Of a DNA stretch of 64,000 nt, positions 7,818 to 18,008 are shown one piece after another; the first letter of the stretch is position 1, and each line of letters begins with the position of its first letter. Below the pieces are notes generated by a model. It was not told the DNA's origin, ran no database searches, and saw nothing but the letters and a program-made list of their open reading frames with translations. Both the position numbers and the translations under genes were made by a program. Source of the stretch: Acidobacteriota bacterium (GTDB taxonomy: Bacteria > Acidobacteriota > Terriglobia > Bryobacterales > Bryobacteraceae); the NCBI GenBank assembly GCA_017307505.1, contig JAFKEE010000040.1, positions 62,001 to 126,000 on the forward strand, written 5' to 3'.

Positions 7818-10438
7818 GCTTCCTCCGCTGGTTTCTCCAACGGAATCGCCGCGAGCAGGAACTGGAAGAAGAAATCCAGTTCCACCTCGCACAGTCTGCA
7901 CGCGACGGCAGGCCAACCGCCGAGGACTTCGGCAACGTCGCCCTCATCAAGGAGGTCACGCGCGATATGTGGGGCTGGACCAATCTCGAACGTCTCAAAC
8001 AGGATTTCGTTTTCGGCCTGCGCGCCCTCCGCCGCTCGCCGGTCTTCGCCCTCACCGCCATCCTGTCGCTGGCGCTGGGCATCGGGGCCAATACCGCCAG
8101 TTTCAGCCTGGCCGACGCGCTCCTCCTGCGACCGGTCGCCGCACACAATCCCTCGGAGCTCGTCCAGATCACGGGCGTCAGCGACCACGATGCCTTTGAG
8201 GGACTGCCCTACCCCGAACTTCAGGAGATTCGCACCCGCAGCCGCGCCTTCTCTTCGGTGGCCGGCTACCACCTCTACGGTCTCGGCGTCGCCCGGACCT
8301 CCGCCGATATCGCCCAATGGAAAATGGGCGCCGTGGTCACCGACGGCTTCTTCCAGACTCTCGGCATCCAGCCGGTGCTGGGCCGGGCCTTCCGCGACGA
8401 TGAAACCGCCGCGCCCGACCGCGAACCCGTCGTCGTCGTCAGCCACGAATTCTGGCGCAACCAGCTGGGCTCCGATCCGAACGCCGCCGGCACTACCCTC
8501 CGCCTGAACGGCATCCCTTTCACGATCATCGGCGTGGCGCCGGAGAGCTTCACCGGCATGGATCCTCTGATCCGCCCGGCCCTCTACTTCCCCCTCACGA
8601 TGGCCGGCCGCCTCTCCAACCGCCCCGGTGCCGGAATTCTGCAGGACCGCTCCGCCCGATCCCTCCTCCTGCGCGGCCGCCTCAAGCCAGGCGCGACCAT
8701 CCAACAGGCACGCTCCGAACTCGACGCACTCGCCGCCGCCCTAGCCCGCGAATACCCCGATACCAACCGCGGCATCCACTTCGCCGTCCGGACTGAACTG
8801 GAATCCCGCGTCCAGCAGTTCCCGCCCATCGTCGGAGCCATGGCGCTGCTGATGACCCTCTCCGGCCTGGTCCTCCTGGTCGCCTCTGCCAACGTCGCCA
8901 ACCTGCTTCTGGCTCGAGCCCGGGCCCGCGCCCGCGAGATCGCCATCCGCCTGGCCATCGGAGCCGGGCGCGGCCGCCTCTTCCAGCAACTGGTGACCGA
9001 GAGCCTCCTGCTCGCCCTGCTGGGCGGCGGTGCGGGCATCCTGCTGGCACAAGCAGCCATCCGCTACCTCACCTCCATTCAACTGCCCACCGACACGCCC
9101 ATCGCCATCTCCGCCCAGCTCGACTGGCGCGTGCTGCTCTTCAGCTTGGCCGTCTCCATCGCCAGCGCCCTCCTGTTCGGTGTAGTCCCCGCCTGGCACT
9201 CCACGAAACTGGAGGTCTCCCCCACCCTCAAGTCCGGAGAAACTGGAGCAAGCCGGAAAAGCCGTTCCTTCGGCCGGCAACTCCTGGTGGGTGCCCAGGT
9301 AGCCGCATCACTGGTCCTGCTCGTCGCCTTCGGCTCTTTCCTTGACGCTTTCCGCCAGATGATGGTCGCCGACCCCGGCATCCGTACGGACCACATGATG
9401 ATGGTCGAGTTCGACCCCTCGCTCCTCCGCTATTCCCCGGCGCAAGCCACCATCTTCTACCGCCGTCTGGCCGATGAGGTCCGCCGCCTGCCCGGCGTCC
9501 GCTCCGCCGCCCTCAGCCGCGGCGTACCCTTCCGGCCCAACTTCACCGACGAGGAGATCATCCCCGAAGGAGCTCCGCTGCCGGATGGCAAACCCACCAT
9601 CTCCGTGGCCGCCAACATCGTGGGAGAAGACTACTTCGAAACCGTCGGGACGCCCATCCTCCAGGGCCGCGCCTTCACCCTGCGCGACACCGCCGAATCC
9701 GCTCGCATCGCCGTGGTCAACCAGGAGTTCGCAAACCGCTTCTACCCGAACCAGAACCCGCTCGGCAAACGCTTCCGCCTCGGCCTCAAAGGCGAATTCC
9801 TCCAGATCGTCGGCGTCGCTAAAACGGCCAAATACCTGTCCCTGACCGAGAAGCCTCAGCCTTACTTCTACATGCCGCTCACGCAGTCTCCACGCACCAG
9901 GCTGACCCTCTTCATCCACACCTTCGGCGACCCGCGCGAAATCTCCGGCCCCGTCCTGCGCACCGTCCGCAACATCGATCCCAATCAGCCCGTGTTCAAC
10001 ACGCGGCCCATCGAGGTCTTCTACGAACTCGGAGTCCTGGGCCCATCGCTCATCGTCCTCCAGATGGTCACCGCCACCGGACTCGTCGGTCTCGCTCTGG
10101 CGCTCGTCGGGCTCTACGGCCTCATCGCTTACTCCGTCGTTCGCCGCACCCGCGAGATCGGTATCCGCGTCGCCGTAGGGGCCAGCCGGCCCCGCATCCT
10201 CTGGCTGATTCTCGGCCAGGGTCTGCGCATCACACTCGCCGGAGCCGGGGTTGGTCTGGTCCTCAGCTTCCCCCTGTTCCGCGTTCTCAGCTCCGCTTTA
10301 GCGGGACTTGGCCCGCTCTCGCCCTGGATCCTGGCTACGGTTCCGCTCGGCCTGGTCGTCATCACCACCGCCGCGTGCGCCCTGCCCGCATTCCGGGCCT
10401 CCGCCATCGATCCACTGAACGCACTACGCAACGAGTAG
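7814..10438 (+). CDS. ADOP-type FtsX/MacB-like permease
   Basis: An 874-residue duplicated permease. The frame stays open upstream to 7232, but the ATG at 7814 (MSFLRWFLQRNRREQELEEE) is coupled to the padR stop and starts at the conserved ADOP N-terminus. Layout: cytoplasmic segment (1-75), first membrane helix with LSLALGIGANTASFSLADAL (about 85-110), MacB-like periplasmic core to about 330, three-helix FtsX domain with NVANLLLARARARAREIAIR, a second core from about 500, and a final FtsX domain with RRTREIGIRVAVGASRPR. No nucleotide-binding domain in the chain or next door, as usual for this family. Function is unknown; relatives export peptides, lipids or antibiotics with partner ATPases. 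Confidence 0.92.
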   Translation: MSFLRWFLQRNRREQELEEEIQFHLAQSARDGRPTAEDFGNVALIKEVTRDMWGWTNLERLKQDFVFGLRALRRSPVFALTAILSLALGIGANTASFSLADALLLRPVAAHNPSELVQITGVSDHDAFEGLPYPELQEIRTRSRAFSSVAGYHLYGLGVARTSADIAQWKMGAVVTDGFFQTLGIQPVLGRAFRDDETAAPDREPVVVVSHEFWRNQLGSDPNAAGTTLRLNGIPFTIIGVAPESFTGMDPLIRPALYFPLTMAGRLSNRPGAGILQDRSARSLLLRGRLKPGATIQQARSELDALAAALAREYPDTNRGIHFAVRTELESRVQQFPPIVGAMALLMTLSGLVLLVASANVANLLLARARARAREIAIRLAIGAGRGRLFQQLVTESLLLALLGGGAGILLAQAAIRYLTSIQLPTDTPIAISAQLDWRVLLFSLAVSIASALLFGVVPAWHSTKLEVSPTLKSGETGASRKSRSFGRQLLVGAQVAASLVLLVAFGSFLDAFRQMMVADPGIRTDHMMMVEFDPSLLRYSPAQATIFYRRLADEVRRLPGVRSAALSRGVPFRPNFTDEEIIPEGAPLPDGKPTISVAANIVGEDYFETVGTPILQGRAFTLRDTAESARIAVVNQEFANRFYPNQNPLGKRFRLGLKGEFLQIVGVAKTAKYLSLTEKPQPYFYMPLTQSPRTRLTLFIHTFGDPREISGPVLRTVRNIDPNQPVFNTRPIEVFYELGVLGPSLIVLQMVTATGLVGLALALVGLYGLIAYSVVRRTREIGIRVAVGASRPRILWLILGQGLRITLAGAGVGLVLSFPLFRVLSSALAGLGPLSPWILATVPLGLVVITTAACALPAFRASAIDPLNALRNE

Positions 10439-10499
10439 CTGCGTACAGCGCCCGGAGGGTGGCTGCATCTCACTGGATTGCAGGACTTTATCCAATATT

Positions 10500-10517
10500 C
10501 ACCACCGCTCGGTGGTG
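10500..10517 (+). terminator. Hairpin after ADOP gene, weak terminator candidate
   Basis: CACCACCG-CT-CGGTGGTG is an 8-bp perfect inverted repeat 62 bases after the ADOP stop. It is followed by TTCTTGGG rather than a U run, so termination is only a possibility. Confidence 0.35.
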
Positions 10518-10557
10518 TTCTTGGGTCACGTCCCGCAAATACTTGCATAAAAAAGAC

Positions 10558-10586
10558 TTGACACCCTAGCCCGAACGCGCGATAAC
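10558..10586 (+). promoter_or_regulatory. Candidate sigma-70 promoter of the 2-oxoacid oxidoreductase operon
   Basis: A perfect -35 TTGACA (10558-10563), a 17-base spacer and a -10 GATAAC (10581-10586) lie upstream of the CoA-transferase start at 10612. Spacing is ideal, and the implied leader is about 20 bases. Confidence 0.55.
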
Positions 10587-10611
10587 GGACTTGGGACTGC
10601 GTGTTTAGGTT

Positions 10612-11976
10612 ATGCAGGTATTAAAATCACAAATCCGAAGCCCCCAGGGATCCCAGATCTCCTGGCACGACGAATACCTACAAAAGAAGACCACCGCGGC
10701 CGAAGCCATGCGCGAGATCCGCTCTGGCAATCGCGTCTATGTACACGCCAGCTGCGCCACACCCGAAGTCCTGATCCATGCCCTCATCGACCGTGCTCCC
10801 GAACTGGAAGACGTCGAGATGATCCACATGAAGACCCTTGGCTGCGCGGACTACTCCCACCCGCAGTACGAAGGCGCCTTCCGCACCGTGGCCATGTTCA
10901 TCGGCGACAACGTTCGCGACGCCATCCGCGACGGCCGCGCCGACTACCTCCCCATCTTCCTGCATGAGATCGAAGGTCTCTTCGAATCCGGCGAGCGCCC
11001 TCTGGACTTCTGCCTGCTCCAGCTCTCCCCGCCCGACAAGTACGGCTACATGAGCTTCGGCACCGGCGTCGACTGTTCGCTCACCGCCGCCCGCCATGCC
11101 CGCCGCGTGATTGCCGAAGTGAATCCGAACATGCCCCGCACGCTGGGGCAGACGTTCATCCACGTCTCCGAAGTCGATCGCATCGTCGAAGTGGACCACC
11201 CGCTGCCTGAGCTGCACATGGTGCCCGCCGACGAGATCCAGCTCCGCATCGCCGACAACGTGGCTTCGCTGATCCCCAATGGCGCCACTCTGCAGCTCGG
11301 CATCGGCGCAGTGCCCGACGCTGTACTCAATCGTCTGGTGGACCACCGCGACCTGGGCCTCCACACCGAGATGTTCTCCGATGGCGTCATCCCGCTCATC
11401 GAAAAGGGCGTCCTGAATGGAGCTGCCAAGTCGATCCACGTCGGCAAGCTCGTCGCCGGCTTCGTCCTGGGAACCCGCCGGCTGTTCGACTTCATCGACG
11501 ACAACCCGCTCTTCGAGTTCCACCCCATCAAGTACGTCAACGACCCGTTCGTGATCAGCCAGAACCGCAGGATGGTAGCCATCAATTCGGCCCTGCAGGT
11601 CGACATCACGGGGCAGGTCTGCTCCGATTCCATCGGCAACCGCCTCTACAGCGGCTTTGGCGGCCAGTTGGACTTTATTCGCGGCGCCGCCCACAGCGAA
11701 GGCGGCCGCCCCATCATCGCACTGCCGGCCACGGCCTGCCGGGGCAGAGTCTCCCGCATCGCCCCCATGCTCGACCCCGGCGCCGGCGTCGTCACCACTC
11801 GCGGTGACGTCCACTACATCGTGACCGAGTTCGGTGTCGCCCGCCTCCACGGCAAAACCCTGGGTGAGCGCGCCACGGAACTCATCCGCGTCGCGCATCC
11901 TTCGTTCCGCGACATGCTCACCGAGTACGCCTATCAGGCCCGATACCTGCGGCCCAAGTTGGTCCCAGCTTTCTGA
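10612..11976 (+). CDS. Acetyl-CoA hydrolase/CoA-transferase family protein
   Basis: A 454-residue family I CoA-transferase of the acetyl-CoA hydrolase/4-hydroxybutyrate CoA-transferase type. The likely catalytic glutamate is E253 in HTEMFSDG, and the family motif SGFGGQLDFIRGA lies near residue 350. The ATG at 10612 is needed to keep the family N-terminus WHDEYLQKKTTAAEAM; there is no strong ribosome site. It is the first gene of a five-gene operon with ferredoxin-linked 2-oxoacid oxidoreductase and a branched-chain aminotransferase, so it probably moves CoA between the acyl-CoA made by the oxidoreductase and acetate or another acid, saving the thioester energy. The acyl substrate is inferred from context. 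Confidence 0.88.
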   Translation: MQVLKSQIRSPQGSQISWHDEYLQKKTTAAEAMREIRSGNRVYVHASCATPEVLIHALIDRAPELEDVEMIHMKTLGCADYSHPQYEGAFRTVAMFIGDNVRDAIRDGRADYLPIFLHEIEGLFESGERPLDFCLLQLSPPDKYGYMSFGTGVDCSLTAARHARRVIAEVNPNMPRTLGQTFIHVSEVDRIVEVDHPLPELHMVPADEIQLRIADNVASLIPNGATLQLGIGAVPDAVLNRLVDHRDLGLHTEMFSDGVIPLIEKGVLNGAAKSIHVGKLVAGFVLGTRRLFDFIDDNPLFEFHPIKYVNDPFVISQNRRMVAINSALQVDITGQVCSDSIGNRLYSGFGGQLDFIRGAAHSEGGRPIIALPATACRGRVSRIAPMLDPGAGVVTTRGDVHYIVTEFGVARLHGKTLGERATELIRVAHPSFRDMLTEYAYQARYLRPKLVPAF

Positions 11977-11988
11977 GGAGTTCTAACC

Positions 11989-12237
11989 ATGCCTGCCTGC
12001 GCCATTGAAGAAGCCATCGACATCAAAGGCTATGTCGAAATCGATCCGGAAGAGTGCAAGGGCTGCGGCCTGTGCGTCGCCGCCTGCGTACAGAAGGTGT
12101 TGAGCCTCTCGCCGCAGCTCAACCGCTACGGCTACCACCCGGCCACCAACGAAGAGAAGCCCTGCAACGGCTGCGGCCTCTGCTTCTATGCCTGCCCCGA
12201 GCCGGGCGCCATCCGCGTCTTCAAAGCAATCGACTAG
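11989..12237 (+). CDS. 2-oxoacid:ferredoxin oxidoreductase delta subunit (2x[4Fe-4S])
   Basis: An 82-residue dicluster ferredoxin. Two clusters are predicted from [11 protein letters not shown] (C23, C26, C29, C33) and [15 protein letters not shown] (C59, C62, C65, C69). GAGGAG eight bases before the ATG supports the start. Lying 12 bases after the CoA-transferase and 18 before the alpha subunit, it should be the electron-wiring subunit that passes electrons from the thiamine diphosphate site to external ferredoxin. It closely resembles VorD/KorD-type subunits. Confidence 0.92.
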   Translation: MPACAIEEAIDIKGYVEIDPEECKGCGLCVAACVQKVLSLSPQLNRYGYHPATNEEKPCNGCGLCFYACPEPGAIRVFKAID

Positions 12238-12255
12238 TCCCCGGGAGAGCTCCTC

Positions 12256-13291
12256 ATGCCCAAGCAACTCATCAAAGGCAATGAAGCCCTGGTCAAGGGC
12301 GCCGTCCTCGCCGGTTGCCGCGCTTTCTACGGCTACCCCATCACACCCGCCAATGAGATCGCGGAATCGGCCGCGGTCTACATCCCGCAAGCCGGCGGCG
12401 TCTTCCTCCAGGCGGAAAGCGAAGTCGCCGCCATCAACATGGTCTATGGCGGTGCCTCGGCCGGCGTCCGCACCATGACCGCCTCCTCCGGTCCTGGCAT
12501 GAGCCTGATGTGCGAAGGCATCAGCTACATCGCCGGAGCCGAACTGCCTTGCGTCATCGCCAACATCATGCGCGGCGGCCCGGGGCTGGGCAACATCGCA
12601 CCCGAACAGTCGGACTACTTCCAGGCCGTCAAGGGCGGCGGACACGGCTGCTACCACGCCCTGGTCCTGGCGCCGGCTTCCGCGCAGGAGATGTGCGACC
12701 TCACCTTCCTGGGCTTCGATCTGGCCGACAAATATAGGAACCCTGTGATCGTTCTCGCCGACGGCTGCCTGGGTCAGATGATGGAGCCGGTGGAGTTCCC
12801 CACCACGCCCCGCGCGCCCCGCACGCCGGAATGGGCCGTGGACGGAACCGCGGCCACACGCCCGAATCTCATCTCCTCCATCTACCTCCAGCCGGACGAT
12901 CTCGAGAAACACATTCTCAAGCTCGAGGCGAAGTACAAGCGAGCCCACGTGGAGGAAACGCGCTGGGAAAACTACCGCACGGACGACGCCGAACTCGTCT
13001 TCGTCGGCTACGGCATTGTGGCGCGCATCCTCAAATCGGTCGTTGAGAAGCTGCGCATGCAGGGCATCAAGGCCGGCCTGCTGCGCCCCATCACTCTCTA
13101 CCCCTTCCCCGCTCCGGAACTGCGCCGCCTGGCCGGCCAGGCCCAGCAGTTCTTCGTGGTCGAGATGAGTACGGGCCAGATGGTGGAAGACGTCCGCCTC
13201 GCCGTCGAGGGCCGGCGGCCCGTCGAGTTCTATGGTCGCTGTGGCGGCAACATTCCCACCGCCGAAGAGATTGTGGAGGAGGTGTTCGCCC

Positions 13292-13299
<8 letters not shown>
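12256..13299 (+). CDS. vorB: 2-oxoacid:ferredoxin oxidoreductase alpha subunit (VorB-like)
   Basis: A 347-residue alpha subunit (pyrimidine-binding plus transketolase C-like domain). Diagnostic segments are [14 protein letters not shown] near residues 25-38, [19 protein letters not shown], and [11 protein letters not shown]; the C-terminal domain contains [18 protein letters not shown]. These are shared by 2-oxoisovalerate and 2-oxoglutarate ferredoxin oxidoreductases, which cannot be told apart by eye. The aminotransferase at the operon end favours branched 2-oxoacids. GGGAGAG precedes the ATG. It overlaps the next gene by 8 bases. Reaction: 2-oxoacid + CoA + oxidised ferredoxin to acyl-CoA + CO2 + reduced ferredoxin, reversible in the family. 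Confidence 0.88.
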
Positions 13300-14720
<1,421 letters not shown>

Positions 14721-14728
<8 letters not shown>

Positions 14729-15662
14729 CAACCAAGACGTCCTCATCTATTTCAACAACCAGTTCGTCCCGTTGCGCGACGCCAACGTGAACATCCTGAC
14801 TCATGGGCTGAACTACGGCACCGGCGTCTTTGAGGGCATTCGCGGCTACTGGGTCCCGGAGGAAGAGGAACTCTTCCTCGTCCGCTGCGAGGACCATTAC
14901 CATCGCTGGAAGGCCAACTGCCGCATCCTGGAGATTGATCCGCCCAAAAGCGCCGAGGAACTCACCGAGATCACGGCCGAACTCGTCCGCCGCAACAACT
15001 TCCGCACCGACATCTACGTCCGCCCGCTCTCCTACATGTCCTCCGCCCGCGTCGGCGTGAAACCCGACGGGCAACACAGCTTCGCCATCGCCGCCATCCC
15101 GTTCGGGGTCTATCTCGATAGCGCGAAGGGCCTCCACGCTGGAGTCGCCTCGTGGCGCCGTGTGGAAGACCAGGCGCTGCCGGCCCGCGGCAAGATCTGC
15201 GGAGCCTACGTCAACAGCGTCCTCGCCACTACCGAAGCCCAATACCACGGCTACGACGAGGCAATCCTCCTCAACCAGAATGGCCACGTCGCCGAAGGCT
15301 CCACCTGCAACCTCTTCATGGTGCGCCACGGTAAACTCATCACGCCGCCGCCTTCCGACAACATCCTGGAAGGGCTGGTGCGCGACTGCGTCATTACGCT
15401 GGCCCGCCGCGAAATGCACATGGATGTGATCGAGCGTTCCATCGATCGCACCGAACTCTACATCGCCGATGAGCTGTTCTTCACAGGCACAGCCGTCGAA
15501 GTCGCGCCCATCACCAAGGTGGATCACCGCACCGTCGGCTGCGGCAACATTGGTTTCGTCACCGGCCACATCCGCGAACTCTATATGCAGGCCACGCGCG
15601 GCCGCATCGCCGACTATCACGCCTGGCTCCACCCGGCCTATCAGGCGGTAATGGCCATCTGA
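14721..15662 (+). CDS. ilvE: Branched-chain amino acid aminotransferase
   Basis: A 313-residue fold-type IV PLP aminotransferase. The Schiff-base lysine is K158 in ARGKICGAYVNS, and E192 in HVAEGSTCNLFMV is positioned to contact the pyridine nitrogen. The N-terminal GLNYGTGVFEGIRGYW and the arginine-rich RPLSYMSS segment match IlvE. It interconverts valine, leucine and isoleucine with their 2-oxoacids using glutamate/2-oxoglutarate. Its start overlaps the oxidoreductase beta-gamma gene by 8 bases, so the aminotransferase and oxidoreductase are made together: amino acid to 2-oxoacid to acyl-CoA, or the reverse. Confidence 0.9.
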
Positions 15663-15686
15663 GATTGCCTGATCTGTGTTGGGGGC

Positions 15687-15726
15687 CCACGAACGGCAGG
15701 GGATAACACTGCCCTGCCGTTCGTGG
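15687..15726. other. 15-bp perfect hairpin between ilvE and sulfatase
   Basis: CCACGAACGGCAGGG (15687-15701) and its exact complement (15712-15726) flank a 10-base loop, 24 bases after the ilvE stop. There is no T run on either side, so it is not a standard intrinsic terminator; it could protect mRNA 3' ends, end transcription with Rho, or be a REP-like palindrome. Confidence 0.7.
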
Positions 15727-15782
15727 CACGGGGTCCCTGCTTGGCATGGCACGGATGATACACTCATCGCCAGCGAAAGCCC

Positions 15783-17144
15783 ATGCTCTCCCGACGACAG
15801 TTTGTTGCATCCTCCGCCGCTGCCTTCCAGCGTCCAAGACGCCCCAATATCCTCTTCGTCCTGCCTGACCAGTTGCGCGCTCAGGCGCTGGGCTGCATGG
15901 GCAACACCGTGGTCCAGACCCCCAATATCGACCGGTTGGCCGGCGAGGGCGTCACCTTCCGCAACACCATCGCCAACACGCCGGTCTGCTGTCCGGCCCG
16001 AGCCATCTTCCTCACCGGCCAGTACTGCCACAGGAACGGCATGGTCGCGAACGATCTGCGCCTGCGTGAGTCTTCCGTCAGCTTGCCCGGCCTGCTGAAG
16101 AAGAATGGCTACCGGACGGGCTTCATCGGCAAATGGCACCTCGACGGCGGCCCCCGGCTCCCCGGCTTCGTCCCGCCGGGCCCGCGCCGCCAAGGCTATG
16201 ACTTCTGGGCCGCTAACGAGTGTTCGCACAACCACTTCAAAAACACTTACTTCCGCGACACGCCGCAGCCCCTCCCTGTGCGCGGCTTCGAGCCCGAAGG
16301 CTGGACCGACCTCGCCCTCGAGTTCCTGGAAACCACAAAACGTGACGCACGGCCCTTCTTCCTTTCGGTCTTCATGGGCCCGCCACACGACCCCTACGCT
16401 GCTCCCGACGCCTACATGCGCCGCTACGAGAGCGTGCCGAAGCCGCTGAACGCCTACTACGCCGCCATCACCTCCATTGACGACCAGATCGCCCGACTCA
16501 CCCGTTCTCTCAGCGACCTTGGCCTGGCCGAAGACACTATAGTGCTCTTCTCCTCCGATCACGGAGATATGCTCGGCACCCATAACGCCAAGCTCAAACG
16601 CAAACCCTGGGAGGAGTCGATCCGGGTCCCTGGCATTCTCCGTTATCCTCGCCGCATCAAGGCCGGCCGCACCGAAGAAGCGCTGCTTTCGCACGTGGAC
16701 TATGCGCCCACGCTCCTCAGCCTGTGCGGAGTCCCAGTGCCGGCAACCATGCAAGGCACGGACCTCTCCGGTCTCGTCACCGGCCAGAACCGCCGCGCCC
16801 CCGACTCCGCCTTCCTCCAGATCTTCGGCCCGTATGCGGGCGACGAGACGCCTGCCGGCTGGCGGGGCCTGCGCACAGACCGCTACAAATACGCGCGTTT
16901 CGAGGACAAACCATGGGTCCTGTACGACCTCAAGGAGGACCCCAGGGAGGAGCACAATCTAGCCGAAGACGCATCCGCCGCCAAGCTCCGCCAAACACTC
17001 GAGTCCCAACTGGAAGCCTGGATGCGGCGCACCGGCGACTCGTGGAAGTACAACTGGACAGCCCCTGTGGAAGACGCCGGACGCCTATACAAGGACAAGA
17101 CGTACTACACAGTGGACGAGTACCTCAAGGAACACCCGCAGTGA
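15783..17144 (+). CDS. Sulfatase (formylglycine-dependent)
   Basis: A 453-residue type I sulfatase. The maturation motif C-x-P-x-R is CCPAR at 69-73, with C69 the residue converted to formylglycine; position 4 is Ala instead of the common Ser/Thr. Metal-site segments are NILFVLPDQ (22-30) and SSDHGDMLGTHN, and the family GKWHL segment is present. The N-terminus MLSRRQFVASSAAAF looks like a twin-arginine signal, suggesting export. Its substrate (sulfated polysaccharide or arylsulfate) is not readable. No ribosome site is clear. Isolated on the + strand between a hairpin and a decayed repeat block. The maturase is not in the window. Confidence 0.9.
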   Translation: MLSRRQFVASSAAAFQRPRRPNILFVLPDQLRAQALGCMGNTVVQTPNIDRLAGEGVTFRNTIANTPVCCPARAIFLTGQYCHRNGMVANDLRLRESSVSLPGLLKKNGYRTGFIGKWHLDGGPRLPGFVPPGPRRQGYDFWAANECSHNHFKNTYFRDTPQPLPVRGFEPEGWTDLALEFLETTKRDARPFFLSVFMGPPHDPYAAPDAYMRRYESVPKPLNAYYAAITSIDDQIARLTRSLSDLGLAEDTIVLFSSDHGDMLGTHNAKLKRKPWEESIRVPGILRYPRRIKAGRTEEALLSHVDYAPTLLSLCGVPVPATMQGTDLSGLVTGQNRRAPDSAFLQIFGPYAGDETPAGWRGLRTDRYKYARFEDKPWVLYDLKEDPREEHNLAEDASAAKLRQTLESQLEAWMRRTGDSWKYNWTAPVEDAGRLYKDKTYYTVDEYLKEHPQ

Positions 17145-17161
17145 GCTTTCGCCGCCAGGAG

Positions 17162-17189
17162 AGCGGTCAGCGGTCAGCCATCAGCATCC
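17162..17189 (+). repeat. Heptanucleotide array (AGCNNTC orientation)
   Basis: Four degenerate heptamers (AGCGGTC twice, AGCCATC, AGCATCC) begin 18 bases after the sulfatase stop. They are in opposite orientation to the array at 17942-17976, so the two bracket the gene-free block. Confidence 0.7.
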
Positions 17190-17543
17190 CTAACTTAGGG
17201 CAGATAGCGCTGCTCTATCCGTGTGGATCCGTGTCCATCAGTGGCCCTCATTCACTGGCCACAGATTCACACGGATGCACACGGATTCCGGAAATACAGC
17301 AGCGGATTCCCGGCTGGATGGCTAGCGCTGAATGCGGGCGACAGCGCCCTTGGCGAACGCCTGGACCATGTCCACGGTGGCCATGGTGATGTCCCCGGGG
17401 AAGATGGTCAACCTCTGTGAGGACGCCATCGACATCCATGAGGACCAGTTTGATCTTGGGGGCGCGCTCGCGCACCTCGGGAGTGACAACAGGGGGCCCG
17501 GATGAATTCCCTCTTACGGGTACTGGAAGTGGCCAGCGATCAG
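17181..17543 (+). repeat. Long direct repeat, copy 1
   Basis: Copy 1 starts with a 110-bp segment (17181-17290) rich in ATCCGTGT units that recurs at 17547-17656 with few changes. It continues through segments 17354-17436 and 17514-17543, which recur in copy 2; the parts between (about 17291-17353 and 17437-17513) are absent from copy 2. Confidence 0.8.
17322..17487 (-). pseudogene. Decayed HAD phosphatase-like fragment
   Basis: On the minus strand a short open stretch reads RERAPKIKLVLMDVDGVLT, which matches the start of KdsC-type HAD phosphatases (the DVDGVLT nucleophile motif). The similarity stops at once, and a different frame then reads MVQAFAKGAVARIQR before a stop at 17322-17324. No full-length gene exists. 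It lies inside direct-repeat copy 1, and copy 2 retains only the flanks. A frameshifted remnant is the simplest reading; chance resemblance is possible. Confidence 0.4.
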
Positions 17544-17546
17544 CCC

Positions 17547-17768
17547 TCAGCATCCCTAACTTCGGGCAGATAGCGCTGCTCTATCCGTGTGAATCCGTGT
17601 CCATCAGTGGCCCTCATTCACTGGCCGCAGATTCACACGGATACACACGGATTCCGCGAACGCCTGGACCATGTCTCCGGGGCCATGGTGGTGTCGCCGG
17701 GGAAGGTGGTCAACGTCGGTGAGGACGCCATCGACATCTTACGGGTACTGGAAGTGGCCAGCGATCAG
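17547..17768 (+). repeat. Long direct repeat, copy 2 (two internal deletions)
   Basis: Copy 2 repeats 17181-17290 (as 17547-17656), then joins directly to sequence matching 17354 onward, and after GACATC (17733-17738) joins directly to sequence matching 17514 onward. Relative to copy 1 it lacks about 63 and 77 bases. The block 17145-18008 holds no intact gene. Confidence 0.8.
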
Positions 17769-17848
17769 GCGTCATCTCCACAGCCGGGAACCCACCTGAT
17801 TCGCCCGGCACCGCAAAATACCCCAACAACGGGATGGCGCACCCCTGG

Positions 17849-17880
17849 TCCGCGTGGGGTCCCCCGACCCCACCCGCGGA
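17849..17880. other. GC-rich hairpin
   Basis: GTGGGGTC-CCCC-GACCCCAC forms a perfect 8-bp stem, extended by TCCGC/GCGGA after a two-base bulge. No U run follows. It lies inside the repeat block. Confidence 0.55.
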
Positions 17881-17941
17881 AGCACCAAAAAAGCGGTCCG
17901 CGGTCAACTTGCAACAGGCAGGGCCACCCCGCGATCAAAAA

Positions 17942-17976
17942 GCTGATAGCTGATAGCTGACTGCTGACCGCTGTTC
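17942..17976 (-). repeat. Heptanucleotide array (GCTGAYN orientation)
   Basis: Five tandem heptamers: GCTGATA twice, GCTGACT, GCTGACC, GCTGTTC. This is the inverted counterpart of the array at 17162-17189 and ends 32 bases before the convergent TPR gene. Confidence 0.75.
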
Positions 17977-18008
17977 CGCAGCCAGCGCCCCGCTGGCCGC
18001 GGAACCCC

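Noticed and set aside
17145-18008. Insertion sequence in the repeat block
   Set aside because: No transposase frame, and no terminal inverted repeats other than the heptamer arrays.
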